A stretch of 64,000 nt of DNA from Paraburkholderia tropica (GTDB taxonomy: Bacteria; Pseudomonadota; Gammaproteobacteria; Burkholderiales; Burkholderiaceae). Positions 35,998-45,109 of the stretch are shown here, piece after piece. The first letter of the stretch is position 1. Each line of letters begins with the position of its first letter. The stretch covers positions 124,001 to 188,000 of the forward strand of contig NZ_CAJZAR010000068.1 of the NCBI RefSeq assembly GCF_914484835.1, written 5' to 3'. A program made the position numbers and the translations under genes. A model generated the notes under the pieces. The model saw only the letters and a program-made list of their open reading frames with translations. It did not search any database and had not been told where the DNA came from.

Positions 35998-37138
35998 ACT
36001 GAAACCCTCGCCCGCTGCCCCGAGCGTCGGCCTGCCGCTGTGGCTGCTCGCGGAAGTCACCTACCGCTGCCCGCTGCAATGCCCATACTGTTCGAATCCC
36101 GTGGATTTCGCACGTCAGGGCAACGAGTTGAGCACGCAGGACTGGATTCGCGTAATGACCGAAGCGCGCGCGATGGGCGCGGCGCAAATCGGTTTTTCCG
36201 GCGGCGAGCCGCTGGTGCGCCAGGACCTCGCCGAATTGATCGGCGAGGCGCGCAAACTCGGCTATTACACCAATCTGATCACGTCGGGCATTGGTCTGAC
36301 CGAGCAGAAGATTGCCGATTTTCAGCGCGCGGGCCTCGATCATATTCAGATCAGTTTTCAGTCGAGCGACGAGCAGGTGAACAACATGCTCGCCGGTTCG
36401 AGCAAGGCGTTCGCGCAGAAACTCGCGATGGCGCGCGCCGTGAAGGCGCACGGTTATCCGATGGTGCTGAACTTCGTCACGCACCGCTATAACATCGACG
36501 ATATCGATCGCATCATCGAATTGTGCATTGCGCTCGAAGCCGATTTCGTCGAACTCGCGACCTGCCAGTTTTACGGCTGGGCCAAGCTCAATCGCGCGCA
36601 ATTGCTGCCCACGCGCGAGCAGCTCGAACGCGCCGAACGCATCACCAACGAATACCGCGAAAAACTCGAAGCGAGCGGCAATCCGTGCAAGCTCATTTTC
36701 GTGACGCCCGATTATTACGAGGAGCGTCCGAAGGCCTGCATGGGCGGCTGGGGCGCGATTTTCCTCACCGTCACGCCCGACGGCACCGCGCTGCCGTGCC
36801 ACGGCGCGCGCCAGTTGCCAATTCAGTTTCCCAACGTGCGCGATCACGATCTGCGCCACATCTGGTACGACTCGTTCGGCTTCAACCGCTTTCGCGGCGA
36901 CGCATGGATGCCCGAGCCATGCCGCTCGTGCGACGAGAAACAGAAGGACTTCGGCGGCTGCCGCTGCCAGGCGTTCATGCTGACCGGCGACGCGGCGAAC
37001 GCGGACCCCGTGTGCGGAAAATCGCCCGAGCACCGCATCATCGTGCAGGCGCGCAGCGAGGCGGCGCAGCCGGTGCCCACGACCCAACCGCTCATTTTCC
37101 GCAATGACCGAAACTCCCGCACGCTCGGCAATCCCTGA
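35990..37138 (+). CDS. pqqE: PqqA peptide cyclase PqqE
   Basis: A radical SAM enzyme that links Glu and Tyr of PqqA. CPLQCPYC near the N-terminus binds the SAM cluster. GFSGGEPL is the GGE motif, and a C-terminal SPASM region (CMGGWG, PCHGA, PCRSCDEKQKDFGGCRC) carries auxiliary Fe-S cysteines. The start is most likely TTG 35990, overlapping pqqD by 8 bases and giving SELKPSPAAPS before PLWLLAE; an in-frame GTG at 35969 is the alternative. Its 3' end overlaps the next gene by 35 bases. Confidence 0.95.
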   Translation: MSELKPSPAAPSVGLPLWLLAEVTYRCPLQCPYCSNPVDFARQGNELSTQDWIRVMTEARAMGAAQIGFSGGEPLVRQDLAELIGEARKLGYYTNLITSGIGLTEQKIADFQRAGLDHIQISFQSSDEQVNNMLAGSSKAFAQKLAMARAVKAHGYPMVLNFVTHRYNIDDIDRIIELCIALEADFVELATCQFYGWAKLNRAQLLPTREQLERAERITNEYREKLEASGNPCKLIFVTPDYYEERPKACMGGWGAIFLTVTPDGTALPCHGARQLPIQFPNVRDHDLRHIWYDSFGFNRFRGDAWMPEPCRSCDEKQKDFGGCRCQAFMLTGDAANADPVCGKSPEHRIIVQARSEAAQPVPTTQPLIFRNDRNSRTLGNP

Positions 37139-38951
37139 GCGCATTACCGCCGAGCAGGCCGTCGCGGCCGGCAAGGATTTCATCGAACTGGCCGCGAGCG
37201 ATCGCGGAGTCTTCTGGACTGCGTACGATCCCGCCGATGCGGCCTGCCGCATCTGGCGCGCCGTGCCTCATGAAGAAGGCCATGCGCCGCGCTGCCTCAC
37301 GCCCGATGGCTTCAGCGTGCGCGGACGCGTCTACGAATACGGCGGCGGCTCGTTCTGCATCGCTGGCGACGCGCTGGTGTTCGTCAACGAGAAGGATCAG
37401 CAGCTTTATCGGCAGCCGATTGAAGGCGATGCCGCGCCCGTCGCGCTCACGCAGGGCACGCGGCGTTATGGCGATCTGCGTTTCAGCCACGGCGCGATTC
37501 TCGCGGTCGAAGAGGAAGGCGGCACGCATCGCATCGTCTCGATCGCGCTCGACGATGGCGCGCGCACGGTGCTCGCCGAAGGCGGCGATTTTTACGCCGC
37601 GCCCGGCATCAGCCCCGATGGCTCACGGCTCGCGTGGATCGAATGGCAGCGCCCGCATCAGCCGTGGACGTCGACGCAATTGCGCGTCAGCGAACGCGCC
37701 GCGCAAGGCTGGAGCGCGCCGCGCACGCTTGCGGGCGACGCACGCGAGGAAGCGCTGCAACAGGCGCATTTCGACGCGCACGGCCACCTGTATTGCCTCA
37801 GCGATCGCGCGGGCTTCTGGCAGCCCTGGCGCGAAGCCAACGGCGCGCTCGAAGCGCTGCCGGGCACGCCCGCCGATCATGCGGCCGCGCCCTGGCAACT
37901 CGGCGGACGCAGCTGGATCGCGCTCGACGACGGCACGAATCTGGGCGCGTGGATGGAGAACGGCTGGGGCAAGCTCGGTCATCGCGATGCGCATGGCGCG
38001 TGTCATGAACTCGCCGCCGGCTACAGCCGCTTTCGCAATCTCGCCGCCGACGCCGACCATCTTTACTGCATCGCCGCGTCGCCGACCTGCCCCGCCGCCG
38101 TGCTCGCGATCGGACGGCGCGATCATCGCGTGCGCGTGCTGGCCGAGGTCTCGCCGATGATGCCAGACGCACGCATTCCGCAGCCGGAGATCCTGCGTTT
38201 TCCGAGCGGCGATCAGCACGCGCACGGCTATTTCTACGCGCCCGAAGGCGATATCGACGCGCCGCCCGTCGTGCTGTTCATTCACGGCGGCCCGACCTCG
38301 GCCTGCTACCCCGTGTTCGATCCGCGCATTCCGTACTGGACGCAGCGCGGCTTTGCCGTCGTCAATCTGAACTATCGCGGCAGCACTGGTTACGGCCGCG
38401 CGTTCCGCGAAGCGCTGCGCGACAACTGGGGCGTGGCCGACGTCGACGACGCCTGCAACGCCGTTGCCTGGCTCGCCGCGCAGCACCGCATCGACCCCGC
38501 GCGCGCCTTCATTCGCGGCGGCAGCGCGGGCGGCTACACGGCGCTCTGCGCGCTGGCGTTCCGCGACGTGTTTCGCGGTGGCGGCAGCCTGTATGGCGTG
38601 AGTGATCCGCTCACGCTCGGCGAGCACACGCATAAATTCGAAGCCGATTATCTCGACTGGCTGATCGGCGACCCGGTTGCCGATCTCGAACGTTATCGCG
38701 CGCGCACGCCGCTGCTGCATGCAAGCCAAATCCACGTGCCGGTGATTTTCTTCCAGGGTGAACTCGACGCCGTGGTCACGCCCGATCAAACGCGCAGCAT
38801 GGTGACCGCGCTGGAACAAAACGGCGTGCGCGTGGAAGCGCATTATTACGCCGACGAGCGTCACGGTTTTCGCAAGGCGGCCAATCAGGCACACGCGCTC
38901 AAGGCCGAATATGCGTTTTACTGCGCAATTCTCGGCTTGCCTGTGGAATAA
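37104..38951 (+). CDS. S9 family prolyl oligopeptidase-like peptidase in the pqq operon
   Basis: A 615-residue serine peptidase: a beta-propeller-like N-terminal part (residues ~1-360) and an alpha/beta-hydrolase C-terminal part. Catalytic Ser is in GGSAGGYT, Asp in GELDAVVTP and His in DERHGF. It starts inside pqqE (35-base overlap), so it is part of the pqq operon. Peptidases of this type occur in pqq clusters of Pseudomonas (PqqM/PqqH-like), and no PqqF/PqqG metalloprotease is seen here, so it may trim cross-linked PqqA; that role is inference. No signal peptide. Confidence 0.9.
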   Translation: MTETPARSAIPERITAEQAVAAGKDFIELAASDRGVFWTAYDPADAACRIWRAVPHEEGHAPRCLTPDGFSVRGRVYEYGGGSFCIAGDALVFVNEKDQQLYRQPIEGDAAPVALTQGTRRYGDLRFSHGAILAVEEEGGTHRIVSIALDDGARTVLAEGGDFYAAPGISPDGSRLAWIEWQRPHQPWTSTQLRVSERAAQGWSAPRTLAGDAREEALQQAHFDAHGHLYCLSDRAGFWQPWREANGALEALPGTPADHAAAPWQLGGRSWIALDDGTNLGAWMENGWGKLGHRDAHGACHELAAGYSRFRNLAADADHLYCIAASPTCPAAVLAIGRRDHRVRVLAEVSPMMPDARIPQPEILRFPSGDQHAHGYFYAPEGDIDAPPVVLFIHGGPTSACYPVFDPRIPYWTQRGFAVVNLNYRGSTGYGRAFREALRDNWGVADVDDACNAVAWLAAQHRIDPARAFIRGGSAGGYTALCALAFRDVFRGGGSLYGVSDPLTLGEHTHKFEADYLDWLIGDPVADLERYRARTPLLHASQIHVPVIFFQGELDAVVTPDQTRSMVTALEQNGVRVEAHYYADERHGFRKAANQAHALKAEYAFYCAILGLPVE

Positions 38952-38973
38952 CGCCCGGCGGCGCGCCCTGGAT

Positions 38974-39003
38974 ATCGATTTCAGATTTATCGACTTCAGA
39001 TTT
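38974..39003. repeat. 15-bp tandem duplication between convergent genes
   Basis: ATCGATTTCAGATTT (38974-38988) is followed directly by ATCGACTTCAGATTT (38989-39003), one mismatch. The second copy contains the stop codon of the Rieske ferredoxin gene (38996-38998). Confidence 0.9.
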
Positions 39004-39304
39004 CGAGCAGGATGCGCCCGCCCTCCACTTTCGCGGGCCACGTCTTGAGTTTTTCGCAGACAGGCGCGCACAGCGGGCGTCCGTCGCGCACATCGAATCG
39101 GCCATTGTGTTTGGGACATTCGATCACGTGGCCCATCACGAGTCCATCGCTTAGATGCACCTGCTCATGCGTGCAGAGTCCATCGCTCGCATACACATCC
39201 TCGCCGATGCGATAAATCGCGTAAGTATGGCCCGCGTGATCGAAGCGCATCACGTCTTCGTCTTCGATATCGTCGAGCGCGGCGGCGTCGATCCATTGCG
39301 TCAT
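38996..39304 (-). CDS. MocE-like Rieske [2Fe-2S] ferredoxin
   Basis: A 102-residue Rieske-type ferredoxin with the cluster motif CTH, 16 residues, CPKH. It should deliver electrons to the desaturase-like oxygenase encoded upstream on the same strand. In Sinorhizobium the MocE/MocD pair takes part in rhizopine catabolism. No MocF-type reductase is in the window, so electrons must come from elsewhere. Confidence 0.9.
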   Translation of the reverse strand: MTQWIDAAALDDIEDEDVMRFDHAGHTYAIYRIGEDVYASDGLCTHEQVHLSDGLVMGHVIECPKHNGRFDVRDGRPLCAPVCEKLKTWPAKVEGGRILLEI

Positions 39305-39355
39305 GTTCGTCTCCTGATTGTCGTGTCGTGTTTTCGCGTTACGTTGTTGCGCGCG

Positions 39356-40438
39356 TCATGCCTGCGCGACGCCCGCGCCCGGAATCGGCCGCGCGACCGC
39401 ATAGGAAGGATCGCGCGTCTGGCGCACCAGCGCCGGAATGATTTCCGCATACGCCGCAATCGTGCTGGAATACGGCGTGGGCATATCGTCTTTCACCACC
39501 TCGTGCAATTTCGGCAAGGCATGAAACGGCACCATCGGAAACATATGATGTTCGACGTGGTAATTCATGTTCCAGTAAAGAAAACGAAATAGCGGATTCA
39601 TCCTCACCGTGCGGCAATTGCGGCGATGATCGAGCACGTTCTCGGGCATGCCCGCGTGTTGTGTGAGTCCGAAATACAGATACAGCCACGCGCCATACAA
39701 ACTCGGCAAGCCGATATACAGCAGCGGCAAAATCGAGCGAAAGCCAATGCACGCGGCAATCACGAGCGCATAAACCGCCAGCGCGATACGCGCCTCGCGA
39801 ATCACCTTCGGCCATTCCGAAGCCGGAATAAAGGTCTCTTCTTCCGCGCCGATACGGCCGAACGCTGCGCTCACCATGCGTGGCAGTTCGTGCGCCACAT
39901 GTTTGATCGCGAAGATATTGAGCCCGAGCGCAAGCCAGTCGGTGGGACGCTGCGCGCCGATTTCCGGGTCGCGCCCGACCACGAGCGTATCGGTATGGTG
40001 ACGCGCGTGGCTCCAGCGCCAGACCGTCGCGCGCCGGAATACCTGAAACGACGCGACCTGATACAACGCGTCGTTCATCCAGCGCGTTTTAAACGCGGTG
40101 CCGTGACCGGATTCATGCCAGCGCGAATCCGCGGGGCTGCAATAGAGCGTGCCGTAAAGCAGAAAGGCGGGAATCGCCCAAAAAGAATGCCAATGCCACG
40201 CGTAACCGGCCAGCGCGCCGCTCGCGATAATCGACGCGTACCAGAGCAAGGTGTCGCGAATCGCGCGGCCGTCGCTGCGCTGCATCAATTGCTTCATCGT
40301 CGCGCGCGGAACCGCGCATTTGTACCAGTCCGCGTTGACGAGGCCGGCCGCCTGCGCGCGCTCGCCCGCGCCGCCGATCAGCCGATATGCCTCGCGCGCC
40401 GAGGCACCGGCCGTTTCCGCAGTCTCCGTATGCGCCAC
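39356..40438 (-). CDS. MocD-like fatty acid desaturase family protein
   Basis: A 360-residue membrane di-iron enzyme with three His boxes: RWHESGHG, WSHARHHT and NYHVEHHMFP, and about four hydrophobic segments between them. It belongs to the desaturase/hydroxylase group that includes MocD and alkane-type monooxygenases. The substrate is unknown. It lies 51 bases upstream of the ferredoxin gene and is divergent from a LacI-type regulator. Confidence 0.9.
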   Translation of the reverse strand: MAHTETAETAGASAREAYRLIGGAGERAQAAGLVNADWYKCAVPRATMKQLMQRSDGRAIRDTLLWYASIIASGALAGYAWHWHSFWAIPAFLLYGTLYCSPADSRWHESGHGTAFKTRWMNDALYQVASFQVFRRATVWRWSHARHHTDTLVVGRDPEIGAQRPTDWLALGLNIFAIKHVAHELPRMVSAAFGRIGAEEETFIPASEWPKVIREARIALAVYALVIAACIGFRSILPLLYIGLPSLYGAWLYLYFGLTQHAGMPENVLDHRRNCRTVRMNPLFRFLYWNMNYHVEHHMFPMVPFHALPKLHEVVKDDMPTPYSSTIAAYAEIIPALVRQTRDPSYAVARPIPGAGVAQA

Positions 40439-40528
40439 TTGTGTCTCCTTGTCGGAAGGCGCCGCATCGTGTGCGCGGCGCTCATGTGACGAACATAGGT
40501 GAGCGCGCGGCGCGCCTCAATGCCAGGA

Positions 40529-40557
40529 TTGACGAAATTTCGTCTTTCTTCTAGCGT
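40529..40557 (+). promoter_or_regulatory. promoter of the LacI-type gene with palindromic operator
   Basis: TTGACG (40529-40534), 17-base spacer and TAGCGT (40552-40557), 57 bases before the GTG. The perfect palindrome GACGAAATTTCGTC (40531-40544) overlaps the -35, consistent with autorepression; it also lies within the divergent region serving the desaturase gene. Confidence 0.55.
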
Positions 40558-40613
40558 TAGCACGACGCGCGCACCTCACCGTGCAGCGCAACATCGCCAC
40601 CAGGAGACGCCAC

Positions 40614-41675
40614 GTGTCGAAAACAACGCCGCCGCATTGGCGCAAGCGCACGGCCCGCTTCATCGAAATTGCGGAACTCGCGGGCGTCAGCACGACGACC
40701 GTCGACCGTGTGCTCAACGAGCGCGGCAGTGTTTCCGCGCAGGCGCGCGAGCGCGTGGTGGCCGCCGCGAAGCAGCTTGGCGTGCCGCGTTCGATGCCGG
40801 ACACGCAGCACGGCCTCGTCCATATCGACGTCTTGCTGCCGGACAGCGACCTGCCGTTCTTCAGCCGATTGCGCGAGGCGTTGCAGCGCGCGATGCAAAT
40901 GCTCGACCGCCGCGTGGTTGTGCATCGCACGCTATTGAGCGCCGCTGACGAAGCGCGTCTGCCGGAATCGATCGGTCACACGCGCCATCGCCGCGCCGCG
41001 CTCATCGTCACCGCGCAGGACACGCCCGACGTGCGCGCCGCGCTCGCCGCCGCCATCGCGCGCGGCGAAACCGTCGTGACGATGGTGACCGATATCGGCG
41101 GCATCGAGCGGCGGCATTTCGCGGGTATCGACAATCTGCGCGCGGGCCGCACAGCGGGCTATTTTCTCGGCCGACTCGCGAAGCCCGGCCGCGTGCTGCT
41201 CTTGCCCGCACGCCTCGACTATCGCGCGCACGCCGACCGCATCGCGGGCTGCCGCGAACAGATCGCGGAGCATTTCCCCGCCCTGGCGTGCGAAGTCTCG
41301 CCGAGCGAATCGCACGACGCCGACGACCGCTGCTATCGCGCCGTGAACGCCGCGCTGCGGCGCGGCCCGCTCGCGGGCATCTACAACACCGGTTATGGAT
41401 CGGCGGGCATCGAAGCGGCGCTGCGCAAAGCGGGACTCGCGGGCGAGGTCGTGTGGATCGGCCACGAGATGCTCGACATTCATCGGCACTATATCGACGC
41501 GGGCATCATGGATATCGCCATCGATCAGGACCCGGACGGTCAGGTCATCGCGGCGCTTCAACATGCGCTGCACGCGGGCGGCATCGTCGCCGATACGCCC
41601 GCCGCCGAGCCCGTGGAGTTTCGCGTGTTCTGTCCGGCAAACGTGAGGCGCAGCGCGTATCTGGTCAACGCCTAG
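40614..41675 (+). CDS. LacI-family transcriptional regulator
   Basis: A 353-residue regulator. The N-terminal helix-turn-helix IAELAGVSTTTVDRVLNERGSVSA has the LacI pattern, followed by a periplasmic-binding-protein-like sensor domain (HIDVLLPDSDLPFF onward), typical of sugar or inositol-derivative sensors. GTG 40614 is chosen because AGGAG is 7 bases upstream; an earlier in-frame ATG at 40581 lacks this. Divergent from the MocDE-like genes, which it probably represses. Confidence 0.9.
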   Translation: MSKTTPPHWRKRTARFIEIAELAGVSTTTVDRVLNERGSVSAQARERVVAAAKQLGVPRSMPDTQHGLVHIDVLLPDSDLPFFSRLREALQRAMQMLDRRVVVHRTLLSAADEARLPESIGHTRHRRAALIVTAQDTPDVRAALAAAIARGETVVTMVTDIGGIERRHFAGIDNLRAGRTAGYFLGRLAKPGRVLLLPARLDYRAHADRIAGCREQIAEHFPALACEVSPSESHDADDRCYRAVNAALRRGPLAGIYNTGYGSAGIEAALRKAGLAGEVVWIGHEMLDIHRHYIDAGIMDIAIDQDPDGQVIAALQHALHAGGIVADTPAAEPVEFRVFCPANVRRSAYLVNA

Positions 41676-42102
41676 CGCACCGGAAAGTTTTGGGAATGTT
41701 ATGTAAGCACCCATGCGAATCACGCGAATCGATTATCGATTTCATTAAGGTGATTCTGCGAATTCGTTGCATGCGGGAATAGTTTCAGCACGCATATTGC
41801 GCGCGTTGAGCATATCGTGCAGATCGCGACATAAAGCCGACACACGGGTGTCTCAATTGGTTTGCTATCCTGATCGCTGACAAAAAGCTTTCCATTAGCA
41901 CACGTTGGCATTGATAAAACATTAATAGCGCAAGCGCTGTAACGATCCGTCAAGAAATAGGCCGCGCGAATCATCGTGGCCTTAAGCAAGCCTTCAGCTA
42001 ACGGCTCGTACGATCACAGGATCTCGATCTGCAGCGCGTTAAAAGACGCACGTTTTACCGCAATCGAAATGCATGGTTCCGCATGGAATTTGAAATCCAC
42101 TC
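41676..42102. other. AT-richer intergenic stretch without a supported gene
   Basis: Noticeably lower in GC than surroundings, especially 41780-41960. It contains a 12-bp palindrome AGCGCAAGCGCT (41927-41938) downstream of an AT-rich TTGATAAAACATTAAT. Short open frames on both strands have no recognisable family. It may be a decayed gene or the promoter region of the genes to the right. Confidence 0.4.
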
Positions 42103-42537
42103 ATGCCTGTCGCGGTACGCACCGCTGGAGTCGCATTCGTGAAATTCTGGACGATTCGCCAGTGGCAAGCGCATATTCTCGTCGCCGCTCTCGCCGCCCT
42201 CAGTATTCAAGGCATGGTCTTTATTGACGTGCTGATAATGGGCGCACCGGCCGAGCGTTTCGACACGCCAACCTTTCATCTGACGGCAGCAGTGTCGGTC
42301 GCATTGATCGTTCTGATCGTGCGCGTGATCGCGCATGCCGCTTATCGTCACGCGGCCAGCCGCGGCATGCTGCGCAATGCATGCGGCCCGCAGGAAATAA
42401 TGGGGCTGCCACACGATTGCCCTCATCGTGTGCTGATCACCTTGCATTGCCTGCTCTGCGAGCCGAGACTCGACGATGTCCACGGCGCATTCGCAGGCCG
42501 TCGCGATGCGCCCCGTTATTCGGACCCGAAGTTCTGA
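42103..42537 (+). CDS. small putative membrane protein, unknown
   Basis: A 144-residue open frame. Residues ~24-47 and ~62-85 are clearly hydrophobic, predicting two membrane helices; the rest is Arg/His/Cys-containing and resembles no family I know. It ends 150 bases before the likely hpnI start, on the same strand. Start could also be the GTG at 42139. It may be a real accessory gene or a fortuitous frame, as the region is GC-rich. Confidence 0.35.
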   Translation: MPVAVRTAGVAFVKFWTIRQWQAHILVAALAALSIQGMVFIDVLIMGAPAERFDTPTFHLTAAVSVALIVLIVRVIAHAAYRHAASRGMLRNACGPQEIMGLPHDCPHRVLITLHCLLCEPRLDDVHGAFAGRRDAPRYSDPKF

Positions 42538-42686
42538 CTTCGCTGCGTCACCTGACTCACCGACACTATGACCAGGCATGGACTGATGCAGGGCGACACT
42601 CGACTTATGACAACGCTGTTCTGGCTGATTCCGTCGAACGAGACATTCGACGGCAGCGCGCGCTCGCGCATCCGGGTGCGCGCCGC

Positions 42687-43955
42687 ATGATGCGCCCGCC
42701 TCGCTCCTACGACGACCTCTCGCTGAAGGCGCTGGCCATGGCGAGCGTGGGCCTTTCGCTGCTGGCGATGCTCGCCCTCGACGATACCGCGACGCATACT
42801 GTCGCGCATTTCGCGGCGTGGCTCGCGACCGTGACGTGTTCCGTTTTCGCGGCCATCGGCGTGGCATACACCCTGTTCGCCGCCGTTCTGGTCGATCGCT
42901 TTTTCAAGCGCAAAGCCGCGGCGCCCACGCATTTTCCGGGCATCACGCTCGTGAAGCCGCTGCATGGCACCGAATGGCGGCTCGAAGAACATCTGGCGAG
43001 TTTTTTCGATCAGGATTATCCGGGGCCGGTTCAGCACGTGTTCGGCGTGCACGACGCCAACGACGCCGCGCTCGACATCGTGAACGCGTTGCGCGCGCGC
43101 TTTCCCGCTGCGGACATCGACGTGGTTGTCGATTCGCGCCTTTATGGCCCCAATCGCAAGGTCGCGAATCTCGTCAACATGCTCGATCATGTGCACCACG
43201 ACGTGCTGTGTTTCGCCGATAGCGACGTGAGCGTCGAGCGCGGCTATCTGCGTGCGATCGCGGGCGAACTCGAACAGCCCGGCGTCGGCATCGTCACCTG
43301 CGCCTATCGCGGCGTCGCCGCGCCCGGTTTCTGGACACGCGGATCGGTCGCCGCCACCCACTATCAGTTCCTGCCCGGCGTGATCACCGGACTCGCGATT
43401 GGCCGCGCGCGCCCATGCTTTGGCCAGACGATTGCGATGACGCGCGCCACGCTCGACGCCATCGGCGGCCTGGCGCAGTTCTCGCATCATCTCGCCGAAG
43501 ATCACGCGCTCGGCGAAGCGGCGCGCCACATCGGCACGACCGTCGCGGTGCCCGCGCATCTGGTCAATCACGCCTGCACCGAGGCCACGTTTAGCGCGCT
43601 GTTCACGCACGAATTACGCTGGAGCCGCACGATCCGCGCCGCCGACCGGCTCGGCCATCTCGGCTCATGCCTGATGCATCCGGTGCCGTTCGCACTGCTG
43701 GCGCTGCTCGCGTCGGGCGGTACACTCGCTGCCTCGGGCTTGCTGCTGCTCGCCCTCGCGGCGCGGCAACTGCTGCGCTGGCGCGTCGACCGCGCGACGG
43801 CCCAATCCGCGCGAGGCTGGTGGCTGCTGCCGATGTGGGATATCGTGCAATTCACGGTGTATCTCTGCAGTTTTCTTTCCTCGCATGTCATGTGGCGGGG
43901 CCACCGCTTCCGCGTCAACCGCGCGGGCATGCTGACGCTTTCATCGGATGAATGA
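42687..43955 (+). CDS. hpnI: hopanoid glucosamine glycosyltransferase HpnI
   Basis: About 422 residues: a membrane-anchored family 2 glycosyltransferase that adds N-acetylglucosamine to bacteriohopanetetrol. Two N-terminal helices precede GITLVKPLHGTEWRLEE. Then follow the metal-binding DSDVS (CFADSDVS), the SHHLAEDHALGE acid region, the LRWSRTIRAADRLG motif and three to four C-terminal helices. ATG 42687/42690 is the likeliest start; the open frame extends further upstream without conserved sequence. Stop overlaps the next start (ATGAATGA). Confidence 0.88.
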   Translation: MMRPPRSYDDLSLKALAMASVGLSLLAMLALDDTATHTVAHFAAWLATVTCSVFAAIGVAYTLFAAVLVDRFFKRKAAAPTHFPGITLVKPLHGTEWRLEEHLASFFDQDYPGPVQHVFGVHDANDAALDIVNALRARFPAADIDVVVDSRLYGPNRKVANLVNMLDHVHHDVLCFADSDVSVERGYLRAIAGELEQPGVGIVTCAYRGVAAPGFWTRGSVAATHYQFLPGVITGLAIGRARPCFGQTIAMTRATLDAIGGLAQFSHHLAEDHALGEAARHIGTTVAVPAHLVNHACTEATFSALFTHELRWSRTIRAADRLGHLGSCLMHPVPFALLALLASGGTLAASGLLLLALAARQLLRWRVDRATAQSARGWWLLPMWDIVQFTVYLCSFLSSHVMWRGHRFRVNRAGMLTLSSDE

Positions 43956-45069
43956 GCCGTTGGCCGCATCGGATAAGCGTGTTCTTCCTTATATAAGCTG
44001 GACCAGAATGAATATGAAGCATGTCGGTCGCGTCGCCGCACTCTGCGGTTTGCTATTCGCGATCTGGCTCGTTTGGCGAGACAACCCTGCAACCATCGTC
44101 GATTTGATGCGCAAGGCCGGCGTCGGCCTCGTGATCGCGGCGCTCGTGCACGTGCTGCCGATGCTCGCGAACGCGTGGGACTGGCGCCTGCTGATCCGGC
44201 GCGCGCAGCGCCCGACGTTTGCGTTCATGCTCAAACTCGTGTGGATACGCGAATCGGTTAACGGCCTGCTGCCGGTCGCGCGCATCGGCGGCGAACTGGT
44301 GTCGTTCCGGCTGCTCGGCCGCGAAGGCGTGCGGCCCGCCGCGATCGTCGCGAGCCTCGTCACCGACATGCAGCTCACGCTGATCAGCCAGGTGATTTTC
44401 GCGCTGCTCGCAATTGCGTACCTGCTCGCTCAGGCGAGCAGCATGGGCGCGCGCGTCGCCGCGCATTTCGCGCTCGGCATTGCGCTCTTTACGCCGATTC
44501 TTTTGCTGTTTGCGCTCGTGCAGCACGCACGTCCGTTCGAGCGCGCGGCGAATCTCGTCAATCGCGTAACGGGCGGTAAGGTTTATGGGCTGATTGGTAA
44601 TTCGCGGCGTATCGACGATTCGATTAAATCAGTCTGGCGTCAGACTTCCGTGGTGATGCAATACCTCGTGATCTGGCAAACGCTGCAATGCCTCGGCCTC
44701 GCGCTCGAAATCTGGGTCGCGCTGCACGCATTAGGTGTGGACGCAACGTTCGCCGAGGCCTTCGTATTCGAAGCGCTCATTCAACTCGCGAGCAGCATCG
44801 CGTTTCTGGTGCCCGGCAGTCTGGGCGTGCAGGAAGGCGGCTTCGTGCTGATCGGCTCCGTGCTGGGCATCGACGCGCCCACCTGCCTCGCGCTCGCGGG
44901 CGCGCGCCGCGTGCGCGATCTGCTGTTCTATCTGCCCGGACTCGTGGCCTGGCAGATCGCGGAGAACGCGACTCCGGCACCTGAACCCGCGATTGCAGCA
45001 TGCACGAGCGATCATGCAAACGGCGCGCCTGCAAGCGAAGCTGCACCCAATCGGCTGGATTCGCGATAA
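43948..45069 (+). CDS. hpnL: HpnL-like hopanoid-associated membrane protein
   Basis: A 373-residue flippase-like (lysylphosphatidylglycerol-synthase transmembrane domain) protein with about eight helices. Placement after hpnI and the HpnL-like N-terminus (HVGRVAALCGLLFAIWL) support HpnL, which moves hopanoids to the outer membrane. ATG 43948 overlaps the hpnI stop by 8 bases; ATG 44008 or 44014 would remove ~20 unconserved residues and fit the family better. No hpnK deacetylase or hpnH/hpnJ is in the window. Confidence 0.87.
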   Translation: MNEPLAASDKRVLPYISWTRMNMKHVGRVAALCGLLFAIWLVWRDNPATIVDLMRKAGVGLVIAALVHVLPMLANAWDWRLLIRRAQRPTFAFMLKLVWIRESVNGLLPVARIGGELVSFRLLGREGVRPAAIVASLVTDMQLTLISQVIFALLAIAYLLAQASSMGARVAAHFALGIALFTPILLLFALVQHARPFERAANLVNRVTGGKVYGLIGNSRRIDDSIKSVWRQTSVVMQYLVIWQTLQCLGLALEIWVALHALGVDATFAEAFVFEALIQLASSIAFLVPGSLGVQEGGFVLIGSVLGIDAPTCLALAGARRVRDLLFYLPGLVAWQIAENATPAPEPAIAACTSDHANGAPASEAAPNRLDSR

Positions 45070-45109
45070 TACGCAGCGTTAGATTCTCCGCTTCGTTGGC
45101 AGGCCCCTT

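Noticed and set aside
41720..41989. An 89-codon minus-strand frame in the AT-richer gap.
   Set aside because: No recognisable family, no ribosome site and Cys-scattered composition.
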